From NCBI GenBank assembly GCA_017436675.1, contig JAFSCS010000020.1, positions 1 through 64,000 of the forward strand: a DNA stretch of 64,000 nt, written 5' to 3'. This document shows, in pieces, positions 1-7,736 of this stretch (the stretch's first letter is position 1; each line of letters begins with the position of its first letter). The stretch comes from Clostridia bacterium (GTDB lineage: Bacteria > Bacillota > Clostridia > Oscillospirales > CAG-382). The position numbers and the translations under genes are program-made. The notes under the pieces were generated by a model. That model made no database searches. It was not told the origin of the DNA and worked only from the letters and a program-made list of their open reading frames with translations.

Positions 1-409
1 ACGACGGATAAGAAGCTTCAAGATAACCGTCGATCAACACGGGTCTGTAATTGATAACAACTATTTCAAAGAAAATGTACATCGCCAGCACAATGATGTA
101 AAATCCACCGAGTGCGAGTATACTTCGATCCACTTTGAATAGGCTTTTTCTCCCCACCCATTGCACAAGACCGAGAACGGCAAATCCAAATGCTACTCCA
201 ATTGGCACAAGACCGAGCCAATCGGTGATCGTGTATAGGAACATATTCACTCCCGTGAGATCGTGAACGTATCCGTTCAGCGTAGCAAAGCCAACCGACG
301 AACCGTTTGGACCGATTGCGCGGACATCAACAACACTTACAAGAACCGTCCACAATACGAATACTGCAATCAAGCCCGTCCCCATCCAAAGCATCTTTCT
401 TTTTTTCAT
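1..409 (-). CDS. PAP2-family phosphatase-like membrane protein (3' end cut by window edge)
   Basis: About 136 codons are visible, starting at the ATG at 409, which follows an AAGGAAGG ribosome binding site (about 417-427). The protein begins MKKRKMLWMGTG and has at least three hydrophobic segments: an N-terminal anchor, a segment containing LVPIGVAFGFAVLGL, and one containing ILALGGFYIIVLAMYIFF. The last visible residues contain an RP pair followed by LIDGYLEASYPS, which fits the start of the RP...PS(G/S)H phosphatase signature of the PAP2 superfamily. The histidine-bearing motifs lie outside the window. Members dephosphorylate lipid or prenyl phosphates at the membrane. The family call rests on the partial signature and topology, so the substrate cannot be given. 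Confidence 0.55.
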   Translation of the reverse strand, partial: MKKRKMLWMGTGLIAVFVLWTVLVSVVDVRAIGPNGSSVGFATLNGYVHDLTGVNMFLYTITDWLGLVPIGVAFGFAVLGLVQWVGRKSLFKVDRSILALGGFYIIVLAMYIFFEIVVINYRPVLIDGYLEASYPS

Positions 410-516
410 AATCTTCTTACCTTCCTTTTGTGTATTGGCTTTCGCCCGAATACAGTTTAGAGGAAGATAGAAGGATAAGCAAGAAACGGCTCGTCACAAA
501 GGCGGTACGCTTCGTA

Positions 517-1122
517 TCATCGGAGTTTTATGAGGATAAAAACCTTGACCAGTAATAACACGAACGCAAACACCGCGGCATACGGCTGTGAGCTTATTAC
601 AAATAGAAGTACCGATACCGTGCCGAGCATCAATGAAGTATTGGTTTTGCTTTTCGTCCAAAATGCTTTTTGACAATTTTGCAAGGCAAGCGCAAGAACG
701 CCCGCGAAAAACGTACCGATCACAACAATAAAATACGCCGCCTTCAAATAGGGTTGAACACCCTCAAGTGCGATAAGAGAGACGCTTCGGATCACGCCTT
801 CGTTATTCTCGGCAAAGAACGGCAGAAAAAGAAGCATTGCAATACAGAGATCAAGCAAAGCGTAAATCAGATCCTTAAAACGTTTTTCTTTTTGCTTATG
901 ATCCTCCTCGGCTATTGTGAGCACCTCGTCGGATGAGAGAAGCAAATCGATGGATACCGAAAAGAATTTTGAAATTGCTTTTAAAGAATCTATGTTAGGA
1001 TATCCTCTGTCCGATTCCCATTTTGAGATCGCCGTGCGCGTTACGTAGATCTTTTCCGCAAGCTCGTCTTGTGTCAATCCGCCGTCGGTTCTTAACTTTT
1101 TTAATTTTTCACCAAAAGTCAC
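517..1122 (-). CDS. XRE-family regulator with C-terminal membrane domain
   Basis: 201 aa, starting at GTG 1122 behind a strong AAGGAGG site. Residues about 5-60 form a Cro/C1-type helix-turn-helix (GLTQDELAEKIYVTRTAISKW). A charged linker (residues 70-83) leads to about four hydrophobic segments (near 86-105, 127-149, 162-180 and 183-199). This layout is common in Firmicutes as a membrane-tethered repressor controlling a neighbouring gene. The upstream neighbour in the same orientation is the NERD protein; the PAP2 gene lies downstream. Which gene it controls is not visible. Confidence 0.75.
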   Translation of the reverse strand: MTFGEKLKKLRTDGGLTQDELAEKIYVTRTAISKWESDRGYPNIDSLKAISKFFSVSIDLLLSSDEVLTIAEEDHKQKEKRFKDLIYALLDLCIAMLLFLPFFAENNEGVIRSVSLIALEGVQPYLKAAYFIVVIGTFFAGVLALALQNCQKAFWTKSKTNTSLMLGTVSVLLFVISSQPYAAVFAFVLLLVKVFILIKLR

Positions 1123-1233
1123 TTTTTTGCCTCCTTGATTTTATCAATTCATTATAACATATAATCTCTGTTAAGTCACGACACGATCCGTCACCTTGCC
1201 TTTTCTTTGTCTACTGCGGGGTTTATATAGCAA

Positions 1234-1267
1234 AGCCGCTGAGGTGGAGAGATCCATCTCAGCGGCT
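1234..1267 (-). terminator. Hairpin terminator after the NERD gene
   Basis: A 10-bp perfect stem (agccgctgag with ctcagcggct) is continued by five more pairs closing a 4-base loop. It lies immediately downstream of the stop of the NERD-domain gene. The T-rich tail is weak (ttgctatata). Confidence 0.6.
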
Positions 1268-1273
1268 GTTCTA

Positions 1274-2032
1274 TTATGTTTCGTTTTCAATACTCGCTGT
1301 ATATCTACACTTTGGAAAGTTGCTGCATCCATAAAACTTCCCATTTTTTCCATTTCGCAAAATTAGTTCGGATTTGCAATAAGGACAAATTCTATGCTTT
1401 CGAAGTTCTTCCAAACTTTCTTTATATGCAATTACGTTCTGTTTATGTTCTAAACGTGCATCTTTTCCAACACGTTGATTGTTTTTTATGTATTCGAAAA
1501 CATCCTGTTTTTTGGTATCGTCAAATACAGTCGCCTTATGTTCTGCGATTTTATATATAGCATCTTCCATTGCGGGCAGGGACGAACAAATTGCGGTATT
1601 CAAATTATCGCCATCATTAATTTCCCCACTTATTAAATCATCGCAAATCATTGCAACGATTGAAAAACAAGGAATGTCGCCATAATCCTTAAGGAATACT
1701 TTTAAATATTCGACATGTTTTTTATTTTGCTTTAGCGGACTGTAAATTTCGTATTTTTTACCATGCTTATAATAATTCCATTTTGATTTTTTCGTATCAC
1801 CGTAAATTTTCGCATCAGCAAACATTTTCGCTTCGATAACATAAATACCTTTATTCCCGACAATAAGCAAATCTATTTGAGAAGTATATCCGTCTGCACC
1901 GTCGATTAATACATCGTGCAAAACGAGGGCACCGGGCGTTGTTTTTACATATACCTTTGCCAACCATTCGCCAAAACTGCCTTTAATTTCATTCGCTGTT
2001 GGTATTTTCTTAATAAAATCAAACAATCCCAT
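1274..2032 (-). CDS. NERD-domain protein with topoisomerase-type zinc ribbon
   Basis: 252 aa. Residues about 14-120 match the NERD (nuclease-related) domain: GSFGEWLAKVYV, then QIDLLIVGNKGIYVIEAK, where the D and the E-x-K are the usual catalytic-like positions of this PD-(D/E)XK relative. The C-terminus (216-242) is a four-cysteine zinc ribbon (C216, C219, C236, C242) like those ending type IA topoisomerases. NERD proteins are thought to act on DNA or RNA, but few have a tested role. The gene is monocistronic, with its own terminator. Confidence 0.8.
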   Translation of the reverse strand: MGLFDFIKKIPTANEIKGSFGEWLAKVYVKTTPGALVLHDVLIDGADGYTSQIDLLIVGNKGIYVIEAKMFADAKIYGDTKKSKWNYYKHGKKYEIYSPLKQNKKHVEYLKVFLKDYGDIPCFSIVAMICDDLISGEINDGDNLNTAICSSLPAMEDAIYKIAEHKATVFDDTKKQDVFEYIKNNQRVGKDARLEHKQNVIAYKESLEELRKHRICPYCKSELILRNGKNGKFYGCSNFPKCRYTASIENET

Positions 2033-2113
2033 AGAAACTCCGTTTAAATGAATTTGTTATATTATATCATTTATCACCATTAATTTCAACCGCCTTCAAT
2101 ATCAAAAAGAAAA

Positions 2114-2145
2114 GCCGATGAGGTTTCGGTTGATTCCTCATCGGC
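2114..2145 (-). terminator. Rho-independent terminator after the XRE/zinc-ribbon gene
   Basis: A 10-bp perfect stem (gccgatgagg with cctcatcggc) and a 12-base loop, followed in the minus direction by a T-rich tract. It lies just downstream of the stop of the XRE/zinc-ribbon gene. Confidence 0.75.
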
Positions 2146-2150
2146 AATTT

Positions 2151-2915
2151 TTATCTCTTTTTATAAATAACAAGCTCGGGATTTTCTCCGTTTTCTTCAT
2201 AGGTACAAACGAGGATGAAGTCCATATTGGCGACTACGCCGAAGCATCGGTCACCTCCGAATTCGCACTCCAACTGATTTCCGAGGTAGGTTGCGTTATC
2301 ATCGAGGAATTTGACGGTTTTACCGTTTGGGAGACGGTATTCAAGATTAACGTAACCGCCCACGAGTGCATTGAGCTTTTCGAGCTTCGGCATTCCTTCA
2401 ACACCAAGGGCGTTGATCTCGTCGATCAGCTTACGCTTGAATTCCTCAAATTTTCCGCCGTCGTCGAGGCTTTTATAATTCTTCCAATAGTCGAGCTTGG
2501 GGAGCATTTCCTTCAAATACGCGCGAGCCTGCTCCGAGGGAAAGGCTTCGCTTGCCATATTCGTGACACATACCTCGATCAGTTCGTCCATATCGTGATA
2601 CATATATTCACCGTCGGCATAGCACCACTTGCAATAATCTTCGTTGAAGATCCCGTCTTTCTCTTTGCTGATACTGCTATCCTCCAGAGGCATACCACAG
2701 CATTGACAGATCAATTCTCTTGGAGAGCCGAGAAGCGTGTTGATCGAAACGTCAAAAAGCTTTGAGAGAAGCTTGAGCGTTTCGGTGTTGGGTACTGTTT
2801 CGCCGTTTTCCCAACGGCTGACCGCCTGACGTGTGACGAATACCTTTTCGGCAAGCTCCTCTTGGGAGAGTCCGTGCTTTGTTCTGAGTTCAAGAATAAT
2901 ATCTTTTGTTTCCAT
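2151..2915 (-). CDS. XRE-family regulator with zinc-ribbon effector domain
   Basis: 254 aa. Residues 5-60 are an XRE helix-turn-helix (GLSQEELAEKVFVTRQAVSRW). It is followed at about 71-112 by a cysteine-rich module (CQCCGMPLED ... YCKWCYADGEYMY) of the putative zinc-ribbon type found fused to HTH regulators and to GyrI-like effector proteins in Firmicutes. The C-terminal ~90 residues (VGGYVNLEYRLPNGKTVKFL onward) appear beta-rich and are not assigned. It is probably a cytoplasmic one-component regulator; its target is unknown. Confidence 0.75.
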   Translation of the reverse strand: METKDIILELRTKHGLSQEELAEKVFVTRQAVSRWENGETVPNTETLKLLSKLFDVSINTLLGSPRELICQCCGMPLEDSSISKEKDGIFNEDYCKWCYADGEYMYHDMDELIEVCVTNMASEAFPSEQARAYLKEMLPKLDYWKNYKSLDDGGKFEEFKRKLIDEINALGVEGMPKLEKLNALVGGYVNLEYRLPNGKTVKFLDDNATYLGNQLECEFGGDRCFGVVANMDFILVCTYEENGENPELVIYKKR

Positions 2916-3003
2916 AAATTATCACCTCGTGTTTATTATACTGCGTTTCACGATCATAAACAAGCAACTGTCTGTTGCTTTCTGCGCGGCAAATTGGAAT
3001 TTG

Positions 3004-3414
3004 TCAGTTATTTAGTTCATCTAACAAGGTATCAAAGCGTTTTGCTTCGTCGTATGTCATTTTATACCAAGAGCCTTTTTCGGCACAGATAAACATATTA
3101 CCGAAGTGATACACAGTTAATCCATCGCCATTGTCATATTCCAGAAATATGACCCACGTCATTCCTGTGTATTCATTAGGATCTTCTTCGAAATTGCTCT
3201 GCAACTTCAAGTTGGAAAGATAGTCTATGATCTCTTTTGCATCTTCCCCGTCAAACGAATAATTGTATCCCTCGGGGAGAGAAGATACGTCAATCTTGAT
3301 TACATTGCCTTCTGCCAATAATTGGTTGCCCTGCACTTGTTGAGGTTGTTTACTGCATCCGACCATACCCAACACACAAAGAAACGCTAATGTGATTATC
3401 AATAGTTTTTTCAT
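3004..3414 (-). CDS. Small lipoprotein, unknown function
   Basis: 136 aa from ATG 3414, chosen because GGAGG lies 8 bases upstream and the ORF then opens with a signal peptide (MKKLLIITLAFLCVLGMVGC). The lipobox cysteine is C20. The mature part is acidic, contains SSLPEGYNYSFDGEDAKEI and ends YDEAKRFDTLLDELNN. I recognise no family. It is the last gene of the leftward run that starts at 7503, 21 bp after the small ORF at 3436-3549. Confidence 0.7.
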   Translation of the reverse strand: MKKLLIITLAFLCVLGMVGCSKQPQQVQGNQLLAEGNVIKIDVSSLPEGYNYSFDGEDAKEIIDYLSNLKLQSNFEEDPNEYTGMTWVIFLEYDNGDGLTVYHFGNMFICAEKGSWYKMTYDEAKRFDTLLDELNN

Positions 3415-3435
3415 TATGTTTACCTCCGTCAAATA

Positions 3436-3549
3436 TTAGTTTTCTGCCTCAAAATACATTTTCATAAATTCAATTCTCGCCGCAAGTGCCGATTTTGTGG
3501 TCTTTGCCTTTTGCATAATATCAAAGCCGTGCATCAGTTCTTTGATCAT
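3436..3549 (-). CDS. Possible 37-aa small protein
   Basis: A 37-codon frame (MIKELMHGFDIMQKAKTTKS ... MYFEAEN) starts 6 bp after the stop of the P-loop kinase gene, with GGAG in the overlapping stop region as a plausible ribosome binding site, and ends 21 bp before the lipoprotein start. The product is predicted helical, with alternating basic and acidic residues. Position and spacing fit a translated member of the operon. No domain is recognised, and it may be a chance frame. Confidence 0.4.
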   Translation of the reverse strand: MIKELMHGFDIMQKAKTTKSALAARIEFMKMYFEAEN

Positions 3550-3555
3550 ATCATT

Positions 3556-4224
3556 TCACTCCACAAGTCCAAAATGCTTGGCGATCATATCGCAAACCTG
3601 TTCTCTCGTATCCAAACCATTATCCTCACGCACAACCGTAAAGAATCCGCTGTTTGCGTATTCGTCATAGTGCTCCTTGCTGTTGATTCGGGCAAGGCCT
3701 TGGCGATAGTTTTCCATTACTGCCGCAGGATCGTCGCAACTATCGATCACATTTAAGAGAAACTGCTTTTCCGGATCACTTCGGTCGAAGAAGCGCTCGA
3801 CGCTCATAGATTGAGGTGAAAGCATCACCGCAACGTGATCGTAATCTGTGATTTCTTTCAGTATATCGATGGGAATACAGGTGTCCACAATCACCTTCTT
3901 ATCTTGCGATATGGCGATCAGCTCGGCGACCTCAAACTCTGCTGCCTCGCGACCGACGGCATAGAGCCAACGTTCATACTCCTCCGGCGTGCGGGTAACG
4001 AACTCTTTCCAATCCGTGAGGCTTCGGTTGTAGCAGAGGTCGGGGTGCGTTTCGTGCGTCGCTACGATCTCGGATACCGCCATATGATAGTTTTCGCCGC
4101 AACAAATCATATCATAACGCTCGGCAAGCATCTTCACGGTGGTAGACTTGCCCGCGTAGGCAGTCCCTGTGATGAAATATACGTTTTTCAGATAGTGCTT
4201 CAGGATGTTGTTTTCGATCTTCAT
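3556..4224 (-). CDS. P-loop kinase-like ATPase
   Basis: 222 aa. A Walker A loop is clear at the N-terminus (FITGTAYAGKST), followed at about residue 110 by KKVIVDTCIP, a Walker B-like beta strand. The size and N-terminal P-loop fit the broad shikimate/adenylate kinase-like AAA_18/AAA_33 group of small-molecule or toxin-type kinases. It follows the acetyltransferase gene by 17 bp and is clearly in the same operon. The substrate is unknown. Confidence 0.7.
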   Translation of the reverse strand: MKIENNILKHYLKNVYFITGTAYAGKSTTVKMLAERYDMICCGENYHMAVSEIVATHETHPDLCYNRSLTDWKEFVTRTPEEYERWLYAVGREAAEFEVAELIAISQDKKVIVDTCIPIDILKEITDYDHVAVMLSPQSMSVERFFDRSDPEKQFLLNVIDSCDDPAAVMENYRQGLARINSKEHYDEYANSGFFTVVREDNGLDTREQVCDMIAKHFGLVE

Positions 4225-4241
4225 TTTTGCACCTATTTGTT

Positions 4242-4895
4242 CTATTCTACTCCCTGCATCTCCATCAGATCCCGCAGATCTCCGAAGCTCTTGTCATACT
4301 GCACCTGAGAAATCGCGCCATTTTGCAGGAAGGTATCAAGCAACTTCTTCTGTTGACGGAACAGCCCGACCTTCTGCCAACGCTCCTTGGTCATAAGACT
4401 CGAGTGCCCCGTGCGGATCTCACCGAGCAGCGACACTTCGATGCCCTCGGTCTTGCGCTGATAGACGAATCCGAGCTTTTCTTGCACGCGACGGGATTTC
4501 TCGTTGCCGTCGTAATATCCGCACCAGATGCGGTTCATACCGAGATCCTCAAACGCATAGCGGAGCATCTCACGGGAGGCTTCGGGAATGAGTCCCTGCC
4601 CCCAATATGGCTTGCCGATCCAATAACCAAGCTCGTATTCATCGTTCGCTTCGGCAAGGTCCTTGCGGTGAAGCCCAATGCTTCCGATAGGCTTGCCGCT
4701 CTCTTTTAAACAGACGGCATAGGTTTCGGGAGCTGACAGTACTGTGCGGATGATTTCGAGGCTGTTTTCCACGCTCGTATGAGGTGGCCATCCTGCGGGT
4801 GGTCCTACCTCGGGGTCGCTTGCGTATATGTATAGATCCTCTGCATCATCCTCGCACCACGGGCGAAGGATAAGGCGGTTTGTTTCTAAAATCAT
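4242..4895 (-). CDS. GNAT-family N-acetyltransferase (RimJ/RimL type)
   Basis: 217 aa. It opens with [13 protein letters not shown], the usual start of RimJ/RimL-type acetyltransferases. The acetyl-CoA region is visible as [19 protein letters not shown] (motif A), followed by [20 protein letters not shown] and KLGF (motif B). The last ~50 residues ([16 protein letters not shown] onward) extend beyond the usual fold. The start at 4895 has AGAGGG upstream and lies 50 bp inside the preceding gene, an unusually long overlap implying coupled translation. Confidence 0.85.
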   Translation of the reverse strand: MILETNRLILRPWCEDDAEDLYIYASDPEVGPPAGWPPHTSVENSLEIIRTVLSAPETYAVCLKESGKPIGSIGLHRKDLAEANDEYELGYWIGKPYWGQGLIPEASREMLRYAFEDLGMNRIWCGYYDGNEKSRRVQEKLGFVYQRKTEGIEVSLLGEIRTGHSSLMTKERWQKVGLFRQQKKLLDTFLQNGAISQVQYDKSFGDLRDLMEMQGVE

Positions 4896-5658
4896 AGTTT
4901 CCCTCTTGTATTGCTCTACGTATTCTCTCGTTTCGTGCTTGCAAAAACGAAAGTTGTTTATCTATTAACATCAGATAATCTTCAACCGATTCCGGTAATG
5001 GCGAAACAGTAAAATCATTGTTGTCAAGCCATATATTTACTTTTTTGTAATCCGCAGAAACACAATCGTTTAAATAAAAGAAATCAACATATCCCTTAAA
5101 ATCAACAAATAAATCGAAAAACGCTTTATCCGCACATAACGCGTTATATAAAGGACTTTCCTCGCTATTATAAAATTTACGAATACATTCAAGCGTCAAA
5201 TCCCATCGATCACAAATCTTGGTATTGCAACCGCGCACTTGATTAATACTGTTTTTATGTTTTGGAAAAATGATGGAACCGCCTATAGTATAAAACTTTC
5301 GTAATGTGGTTTCTATAAATTCATGATAATTCGGGATTGTTTCGCTAACCTTTTGGAGCAAATCACGATTCCTCTTGTATCTAAATGTTACAAGAATCGA
5401 ATCGCTACCAAACGAAAAGTCGTTCCACACTAAATATTGATTATTATTCTTGGAGTCTAAAAGCATCTTTTCCCCATTAGGCAATGTTTTGCTCCATAAT
5501 AATTGGTGATATCTTTTTAATGTTTTACTACACGCATCGGGGTCGTTTCCCATACATCCTAAGTATGGGTCGTTATCCCAGAAATTTGTCCAAAAATCGC
5601 TTGTGTCGGTAGTGAAATCAAAGTCAACATCTATGACATCTTTTTCTTGCAATTTCAT
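4846..5658 (-). CDS. DUF6994-like protein of unknown function
   Basis: 270 aa from ATG 5658 ([20 protein letters not shown]). This start forms an ATGA overlap with the stop of the upstream kinase gene, and the longer frame to 5706 would run deep into that gene. The protein is soluble, rich in Asp, Phe and Tyr, with a central [22 protein letters not shown] segment. I associate this pattern with the uncharacterised DUF6994 family. No catalytic motif is evident. The 3' end overlaps the acetyltransferase by 50 bp, so its last ~17 residues may be a recent extension. Confidence 0.6.
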   Translation of the reverse strand: MKLQEKDVIDVDFDFTTDTSDFWTNFWDNDPYLGCMGNDPDACSKTLKRYHQLLWSKTLPNGEKMLLDSKNNNQYLVWNDFSFGSDSILVTFRYKRNRDLLQKVSETIPNYHEFIETTLRKFYTIGGSIIFPKHKNSINQVRGCNTKICDRWDLTLECIRKFYNSEESPLYNALCADKAFFDLFVDFKGYVDFFYLNDCVSADYKKVNIWLDNNDFTVSPLPESVEDYLMLIDKQLSFLQARNERIRRAIQEGNYDFRNKPPYPSPVVRG

Positions 5659-6155
5659 AGGTCTTCTCCATTCAAGAACGCATCCGCTTGTTCTCTGCTC
5701 TTGCAAATGACAATGTTTTTATCCCTGTATTTTTCAAGCAACTCAAACACTTTCGGTCTTTGCTGCTCGTTGTAGTTTTTGATAAACTCGACAAATTCCG
5801 AATCCTCTTCGGTTTCAATCCAAGGCATATCGCTGCGTGGCTTTCCGCGTCGCTCTTTGATGCCGTCAAGGCAAACGTCAAGCGGATAATCGAGGAAAAT
5901 CACCGTATCGCACGCCGCCATTCGTAGCGCCATCGTAGAGCCGTAATTGCCGTCAATGATCCACTCGTCTTTCTCGAGCACAGCAGACAAGCGTTCAAGG
6001 AACACACTCTTTTCTACAGTAGTCTTGTCCGCATTCCAATACATCATATCGAGATGATACAGCGGAATGCCTGTTTTGTTATGTAACGCCCGCGAAACCG
6101 TGCTTTTGCCGCTTCCGGGACAGCCGATGACTATAATCTTTTTCAACTCGCTCAA
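5655..6155 (-). CDS. P-loop kinase, adenylate kinase/FlaR-like
   Basis: 166 aa. The N-terminal Walker A is VIGCPGSGKSTVS. It is followed by LYHLDMMYWNADKT and EWIIDGNYGSTMALRM, the characteristic second half of the small P-loop proteins annotated as DNA topology modulation/FlaR or adenylate kinase-related (about 165-180 aa). The RRGKPRSDM segment is the basic lid. It overlaps both the upstream nuclease gene and the downstream gene by ATGA, so all three are translationally coupled. The substrate of this group is not established. Confidence 0.75.
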   Translation of the reverse strand: MSELKKIIVIGCPGSGKSTVSRALHNKTGIPLYHLDMMYWNADKTTVEKSVFLERLSAVLEKDEWIIDGNYGSTMALRMAACDTVIFLDYPLDVCLDGIKERRGKPRSDMPWIETEEDSEFVEFIKNYNEQQRPKVFELLEKYRDKNIVICKSREQADAFLNGEDL

Positions 6156-6727
6156 TCCATTTCTTCAAGGTGAAATTCTTTCTGCAACATATAGTAGCGT
6201 TTTCTTCCTCGTGATCTGCTATTAGACAGAATCTCTTCTATTTGACGAGAATATGTAATCTCCTTTTTCAACATATCAACAAAAGTTGTAACTTCTTTTT
6301 CAGAAGGCTCGTAATCTACAAAACTAAAAAGGAAATCAAAGTTTGTTCCATGTCTAAATAGTCTACCCGGCAAAGGATAGGTTTCTCTTGCGCCAAGCAT
6401 AATTCCGTATCTGACAAAAGGAATTACATTTTTGTGATACATCGCTTTATGACTGTATGTAATAGCATCATGCGTAGTCACCGTTCCAACCTTGGATTCG
6501 ACAATAACTCGCGGAATGATTTTCTCGTCTACTTTCTCATAAATAACCATGTCAGTTTCAAAGGATGTTTCATCAAAACTGTCAGCATCAACTCCCCATT
6601 CTTCATTGAACGAGGAAATCTCAAATGCGTAAGGGATCTTTTTCAACACATCGATGTGAATATTGTCACCCAATCCTTGTTGTTGTAACAACCCACAAAT
6701 ACTTTTTGTCCAATCGTTTTCTTTCAT
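6152..6727 (-). CDS. PD-(D/E)XK nuclease-like protein
   Basis: 191 aa. The segment TDMVIYEKVDEKIIPRVIVESKVG (about residues 59-81) has an Asp at the end of one strand and E-S-K one strand later. That is the D...(D/E)xK geometry of restriction-endonuclease-like folds. It is followed by a helix (HDAITYSHKAMYHKNVIPF) resembling the alpha helix after the active site. The C-terminus is basic (NSRSRGRKRYYML). It could be a standalone nuclease or a restriction-type subunit; no methyltransferase or specificity subunit is nearby. Start at ATG 6727. Confidence 0.6.
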   Translation of the reverse strand: MKENDWTKSICGLLQQQGLGDNIHIDVLKKIPYAFEISSFNEEWGVDADSFDETSFETDMVIYEKVDEKIIPRVIVESKVGTVTTHDAITYSHKAMYHKNVIPFVRYGIMLGARETYPLPGRLFRHGTNFDFLFSFVDYEPSEKEVTTFVDMLKKEITYSRQIEEILSNSRSRGRKRYYMLQKEFHLEEMD

Positions 6728-6753
6728 ATTCTTACTCCAAAACTATTTTTCCT

Positions 6754-7503
6754 TTACGGAGCATAATCCTTTATAATTTCCATAATATCGCGCTCATACA
6801 CGTTCCCGCCGAGAACGTCGCCGTTTGGTGAGAATGAAACGCAACGCACGTCGCGCGGGTCTTCGATATACGGATTATCGGGAAGCTCGTCCGTGAAATA
6901 CTCGGCGAGATATTTCAGCGCATTTCCCTCGGGGAAAATAACGTTCCCGTCATTTTCGGGGATTTCCAAATCGGAGAAGCTGTTAAGTATTTCTCTCGTT
7001 TTGCGATTGTATGGGTTATCATTCGTCGGGCCAACCAGCCACGCAGGCTGAAGGCGGATTGGGATGCCGTTTTTCTTTGCTTCTGTAGCAAAAGCTCTAA
7101 CCGTTTCAAGCGGTATGGTTTCCTGATGAAAGGCATCCACGGAAAGAAGCAGATCGTTGACACCGCATTTAGCAAGGCGCACAGCGACCTCGCGGATCTG
7201 ATCGGCATTCTTTGAAAAATAGCCGTTGGTGATGACTTGTCGTTTTGGTATACTCAGTTCCTTTGCGGCGTTCATAATTTCATAGACCGCATCCGTGTGC
7301 AAAAGCGGCTCACCGCCGAAAGTCATCACGGTTTTGATATCGTACTCCCGTGCGATCTTGCGCACCGCGTCTGCGGCTATTTGCGGATCGATATGTTCAC
7401 CGCAAGGGGTATGCTCTCCCTCGGAGCAATGCTTACACCGCCCCGTGCAAGCATAGGTTATGACGAATTCGATCTTGTTTATGTTCTTTAGATACTGATT
7501 CAT
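6754..7503 (-). CDS. Radical SAM protein
   Basis: 249 aa. The CxxxCxxC iron-sulfur motif is near the N-terminus (YACTGRCKHCSEG, C19, C23, C26). It is followed by MTFGGEPLLH (the GGEP-type SAM-binding motif) and VITNGYFSK. A short C-terminal part contains DVRCVSFSPNGDVLGGNVY, a trace of a substrate or auxiliary-cluster region, but there is no full SPASM cysteine set. It is the first gene of the leftward run to 3004, 26 bp before the nuclease gene, with its own promoter at 7554-7582. The substrate is unknown. Confidence 0.85.
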   Translation of the reverse strand: MNQYLKNINKIEFVITYACTGRCKHCSEGEHTPCGEHIDPQIAADAVRKIAREYDIKTVMTFGGEPLLHTDAVYEIMNAAKELSIPKRQVITNGYFSKNADQIREVAVRLAKCGVNDLLLSVDAFHQETIPLETVRAFATEAKKNGIPIRLQPAWLVGPTNDNPYNRKTREILNSFSDLEIPENDGNVIFPEGNALKYLAEYFTDELPDNPYIEDPRDVRCVSFSPNGDVLGGNVYERDIMEIIKDYAP

Positions 7504-7553
7504 ATTCTTTTCGTGCGAGCGGAAGGCACTCCGTCGTTTCCTCTTTCGACTTT

Positions 7554-7582
7554 ATTCTATCACAAACATAAAAGAATATCAA
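7554..7582 (-). promoter_or_regulatory. Promoter of the radical SAM operon
   Basis: On the minus strand TTGATA and TAGAAT are separated by 17 bp, about 50 bp upstream of the radical SAM ATG. It is a good sigma-70/SigA-type match by eye. Confidence 0.5.
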
Positions 7583-7612
7583 CATTTTTCGCAAATGCTT
7601 CCGAACCCTCTT

Positions 7613-7673
7613 TTTTCGGAGCTGACATAAACAAAAAGCTCCTCACCGACGGTTTTTGCCGTTTGTGAGGAGC
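7613..7673. repeat. Repeated terminator cassette, copy 1
   Basis: This 61-bp segment (ttttcggagc ... gtgaggagc) is nearly identical to 12921-12980. It ends in a hairpin (7638-7673, gctcctcac with gtgaggagc plus an inner acgg/ccgt stem) flanked by A/T runs on both sides, so it can terminate in both directions. It ends the leftward GH110-like gene. The same cassette beside an unrelated gene indicates a mobile or gene-converted terminator. Confidence 0.75.
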
Positions 7674-7736
7674 ATTTTTTACCACAGTTTATTCCGTTTT
7701 GACGTATGGAGCAAACATCAAAGCAGGCTTGCTGTT

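Noticed and set aside
2118-2765. A 215-residue plus-strand protein
   Set aside because: It is antisense to the XRE/zinc-ribbon gene, has no ribosome binding site and starts inside a terminator hairpin.
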